A DNA stretch of 6,079 nt from Frankiales bacterium (GTDB taxonomy: Bacteria; Actinomycetota; Actinomycetes; Mycobacteriales; SCTD01): positions 1-6,079 of the forward strand of contig JAOPWI010000060.1 in NCBI GenBank assembly GCA_025965755.1. The letters run 5' to 3'. Made by a program: the position numbers and the translations under genes. Below, one piece after another: positions 5,060 through 6,079 of this stretch (its first letter is position 1; each line of letters starts with the position of its first letter). Below the pieces are notes generated by a model. The model did not search any database, was not told the DNA's origin, and saw only the letters and a list, made by a program, of their open reading frames with translations.

Positions 5060-5776
5060 CGGCCCGTCGACGAGCTGGAGGGTCGAGACCCACAGCGCGG
5101 TGAGCACGTCCGCAGCCTGCTCCGGCGCGAGCGGCGGGTCGCTCGGGTCCACCACGTAGGTCAGGTAGCAGAACCGGTCGGTCATGGCGGCCAGCGCCCG
5201 GGCCACCAGCCCCGGGTCGGCCGGGGCGCGCAGCAGGCCGGCCGCGTCGCCCGCGGCGATCTGCCCGGCGAGCTGGCCCTCGATCAACCGGGTCAGCGTG
5301 CGGCGCACCTCGGCGAACTCCGGGTCGGTCTGGGTGACCTCCTCCCACACCTTGGAGAAGCCGGCCGTGCCGGCGTAGGCCCGCGCGTAGCCACGCAGCA
5401 GGCGTCGCAGGCCGGGGCGCCCGTCGTGGACGTCCCACGCCAGGCCGGCCTCGTCGTCCAGCAGCCGGCCGGCGTAGCTCGTGACCAGCGCGTTGATGAC
5501 GTCGCTGCGGTCCCGGAAGTACTGGTAGAAGGTGCCGAGGCTGACCTGCGCCCGGTCACTGATCATCGCGATGGTGGACGCCTGGTAGCCGTGCTCGGCG
5601 AACACCTCGCCGGCCGCGTCGAGCAGCCGCTGCCGGGTCCGGGCGCCGCGGGCGCCGATCGGGACGTCCTTGCCGTCCTCGCGCCGCCGAGGGCCCAGGC
5701 CGCTCTCCCGCAGCGCCTCCAGCACCGACGCCGCCGCGGCCGACGAGGCGCCCCGGCTGGTCGGCTCGTGCGGCAT
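5054..5776 (-). CDS. TetR/AcrR-family transcriptional regulator
   Basis: A 240-residue DNA-binding regulator. A 45-residue polar, partly Ala-rich N-terminal extension precedes the TetR helix-turn-helix domain (about 46-93). RTRQRLLDAAGEVFAEHGYQ (46-65) is helix 1, and TIAMISDRAQVSLGTFYQYF (68-87) contains the helix-turn-helix and the family hallmark GTFYQYF. The rest is the helical ligand-binding and dimerisation domain (about 100-235), too variable to name the ligand. Most members are repressors released by a small molecule. The ATG at 5776-5774 has no Shine-Dalgarno, but a TACACT -10-like element ends 7 bases before it, which suggests a leaderless mRNA. The gene is divergent from the membrane-protein gene at the right edge, its most likely target along with itself. 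Its end lies 3 bases from the phosphatase stop. Confidence 0.95.
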   Translation of the reverse strand: MPHEPTSRGASSAAAASVLEALRESGLGPRRREDGKDVPIGARGARTRQRLLDAAGEVFAEHGYQASTIAMISDRAQVSLGTFYQYFRDRSDVINALVTSYAGRLLDDEAGLAWDVHDGRPGLRRLLRGYARAYAGTAGFSKVWEEVTQTDPEFAEVRRTLTRLIEGQLAGQIAAGDAAGLLRAPADPGLVARALAAMTDRFCYLTYVVDPSDPPLAPEQAADVLTALWVSTLQLVDGPA

Positions 5777-5783
5777 GTCGCGG

Positions 5784-5789
5784 AGTGTA
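5784..5789 (-). promoter_or_regulatory. Candidate -10 element of tetR (leaderless start)
   Basis: TACACT on the minus strand (5789-5784) fits the TANNNT consensus and is separated from the tetR ATG by 7 bases, putting transcription start at or within a base or two of the A of the ATG. The -35 region has no good match. Leaderless mRNAs are common in actinobacteria, and the lack of a Shine-Dalgarno agrees. Confidence 0.42.
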
Positions 5790-5797
5790 GGCAGCTT

Positions 5798-5809
5798 CCG
5801 GGTGCCCGG
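5798..5809. promoter_or_regulatory. CCGGG-TG-CCCGG inverted repeat in the tetR promoter region
   Basis: A perfect 5-bp inverted repeat with a 2-base centre lies 9-20 bp upstream of the tetR -10 candidate, where a repressor could block the -35 region. It is short and made only of G/C arms, so chance is a real alternative. Confidence 0.28.
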
Positions 5810-5827
5810 CTTGCCCCCGTACCTCCG

Positions 5828-5856
5828 TTGACGGGGTGTGAGCTAGGTCATACCGT
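5828..5856 (+). promoter_or_regulatory. Sigma-70-type promoter for the right-edge membrane-protein gene
   Basis: TTGACG (5828-5833) matches the -35 consensus in five of six bases. After an optimal 17-base spacer comes TACCGT (5851-5856), a TANNNT -10. The predicted start is near 5863, about 62 bases before the GTG of the downstream gene. This is the best promoter match in the window. Confidence 0.55.
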
Positions 5857-5865
5857 CCGGCTCAC

Positions 5866-5887
5866 CTGATGCTGATCTCAGGCTCAG
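5866..5887. promoter_or_regulatory. Four-element dyad CTGA-N2-CTGA-N2-TCAG-N2-TCAG, candidate operator
   Basis: CTGA occurs at 5866-5869 and 5872-5875, and its complement TCAG at 5878-5881 and 5884-5887, all separated by exactly 2 bases. The 22-bp block is thus symmetrical about 5876/5877, and the repeat unit recurs every 6 bases. It lies a few bases downstream of the predicted transcription start, a usual place for a repressor site. Size and symmetry suit a TetR dimer or pair of dimers, and the divergent tetR is the obvious candidate; binding itself is inference. Confidence 0.45.
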
Positions 5888-5891
5888 GGCC

Positions 5892-5906
5892 GCGCCGCCC
5901 CGGCGC
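5892..5906. repeat. GC-rich hairpin in the leader of the right-edge gene
   Basis: GCGCC (5892-5896) and GGCGC (5902-5906) are perfect complements around five bases. In RNA this would be a short stable hairpin ending 8 bases before the GAGG Shine-Dalgarno. In sequence this GC-rich it may be incidental. Confidence 0.25.
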
Positions 5907-5924
5907 CCGACTGCGAGGTCTCCC

Positions 5925-6079
5925 GTGCTTCCGCTCAGCTCCCGCGCCCTTTCCGGTGGCCCGACCGAGCCGCTCCAGACCCGCAGTCTGGTGCTGGGCA
6001 TGGTCCTCGCCCTGCTCTGCGCCGGTGTCGGCTACGCCGCTCGCGGGGAGACGGACGGGGCGCTGTCCACCGCCGCAGG
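5925..6079 (+). CDS. Membrane-anchored protein of unknown function, N-terminal part only
   Basis: The gene runs off the right window edge; 51 full codons are visible. The GTG at 5925 has GAGG at 5915-5918 with 6 bases between, and a good promoter lies upstream. The translation starts MLPLSSRALSGGPTEPLQTR, then a single hydrophobic segment (about residues 22-39, LVLGMVLALLCAGVGYAA), then RGETDGALSTAAG. The 20 polar residues before the helix and the lack of a clear cleavage site suggest a membrane anchor or the first of several spans rather than a secretion signal. Sensor kinases, diguanylate cyclases and MCP-like proteins often begin like this, but nothing visible decides it. Its divergence from tetR suggests TetR control. 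Confidence 0.68.
   Translation, partial: MLPLSSRALSGGPTEPLQTRSLVLGMVLALLCAGVGYAARGETDGALSTAA

Overview
The window is very GC-rich, with strong G/C bias at third codon positions, GTG starts alongside ATG, and gene families typical of high-GC Actinobacteria (an ECF metal transporter, a SpoIIE-type PP2C phosphatase, a PAP2 membrane phosphatase, a TetR regulator). The style fits an actinomycete. I cannot fix the genus; Geodermatophilaceae-like is only a guess. The window is a gene-dense chromosomal segment with no sign of a mobile element, CRISPR array, tRNA or rRNA.

Layout, left to right. (1) A minus-strand gene cut by the left edge (1-144) encodes the N-terminus of an exported protein. (2) Divergent from it, a plus-strand PAP2-family integral membrane protein (293-1189). 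Its last 102 bp overlap, tail to tail, the end of (3) a four-gene minus-strand operon for an energy-coupling-factor cobalt/nickel transporter, transcribed cbiM (3655) -> cbiN -> cbiQ -> cbiO (1088). The genes overlap by 4 bp (GTGA, ATGA) or lie 2 bp apart. (4) A 189-bp divergent intergenic region (3656-3844) with two abutting inverted repeats next to cbiM; the larger has perfect 10-bp arms around 5 bases. (5) A plus-strand GAF-like/SpoIIE PP2C phosphatase (3845-5050). (6) Three bases further, a convergent TetR-family regulator on the minus strand (5054-5776), probably translated from a leaderless mRNA. (7) A 148-bp divergent region with a plausible sigma-70-type promoter (TTGACG-N17-TACCGT) and a four-element dyad at the predicted transcription start. 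(8) A plus-strand gene cut by the right edge (from 5925) encoding the N-terminus of a single-anchor membrane protein.

How it works together. CbiM is the metal-binding S-component: the Met1-His2 N-terminus and His67 match the known nickel/cobalt ligand pattern. CbiN is its small partner, CbiQ the transmembrane coupling subunit, and CbiO the ATPase that would form a homodimer. The module should import Co2+ or Ni2+; the sequence does not say which. The inverted repeats upstream of cbiM are the best candidates for metal-responsive control, and the larger one partly fits the 7-1-7 layout of Fur-family sites. The phosphatase belongs to the RsbU/SpoIIE class that controls anti-anti-sigma factors by dephosphorylation, but no partner gene lies in the window. 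The TetR regulator probably controls itself and/or the divergent gene at the right edge.

I found no convincing new multi-gene system. The points worth a second look are regulatory DNA (3677-3715 and 5828-5887), the 102-bp convergent overlap, and the small or partial genes at the edges.
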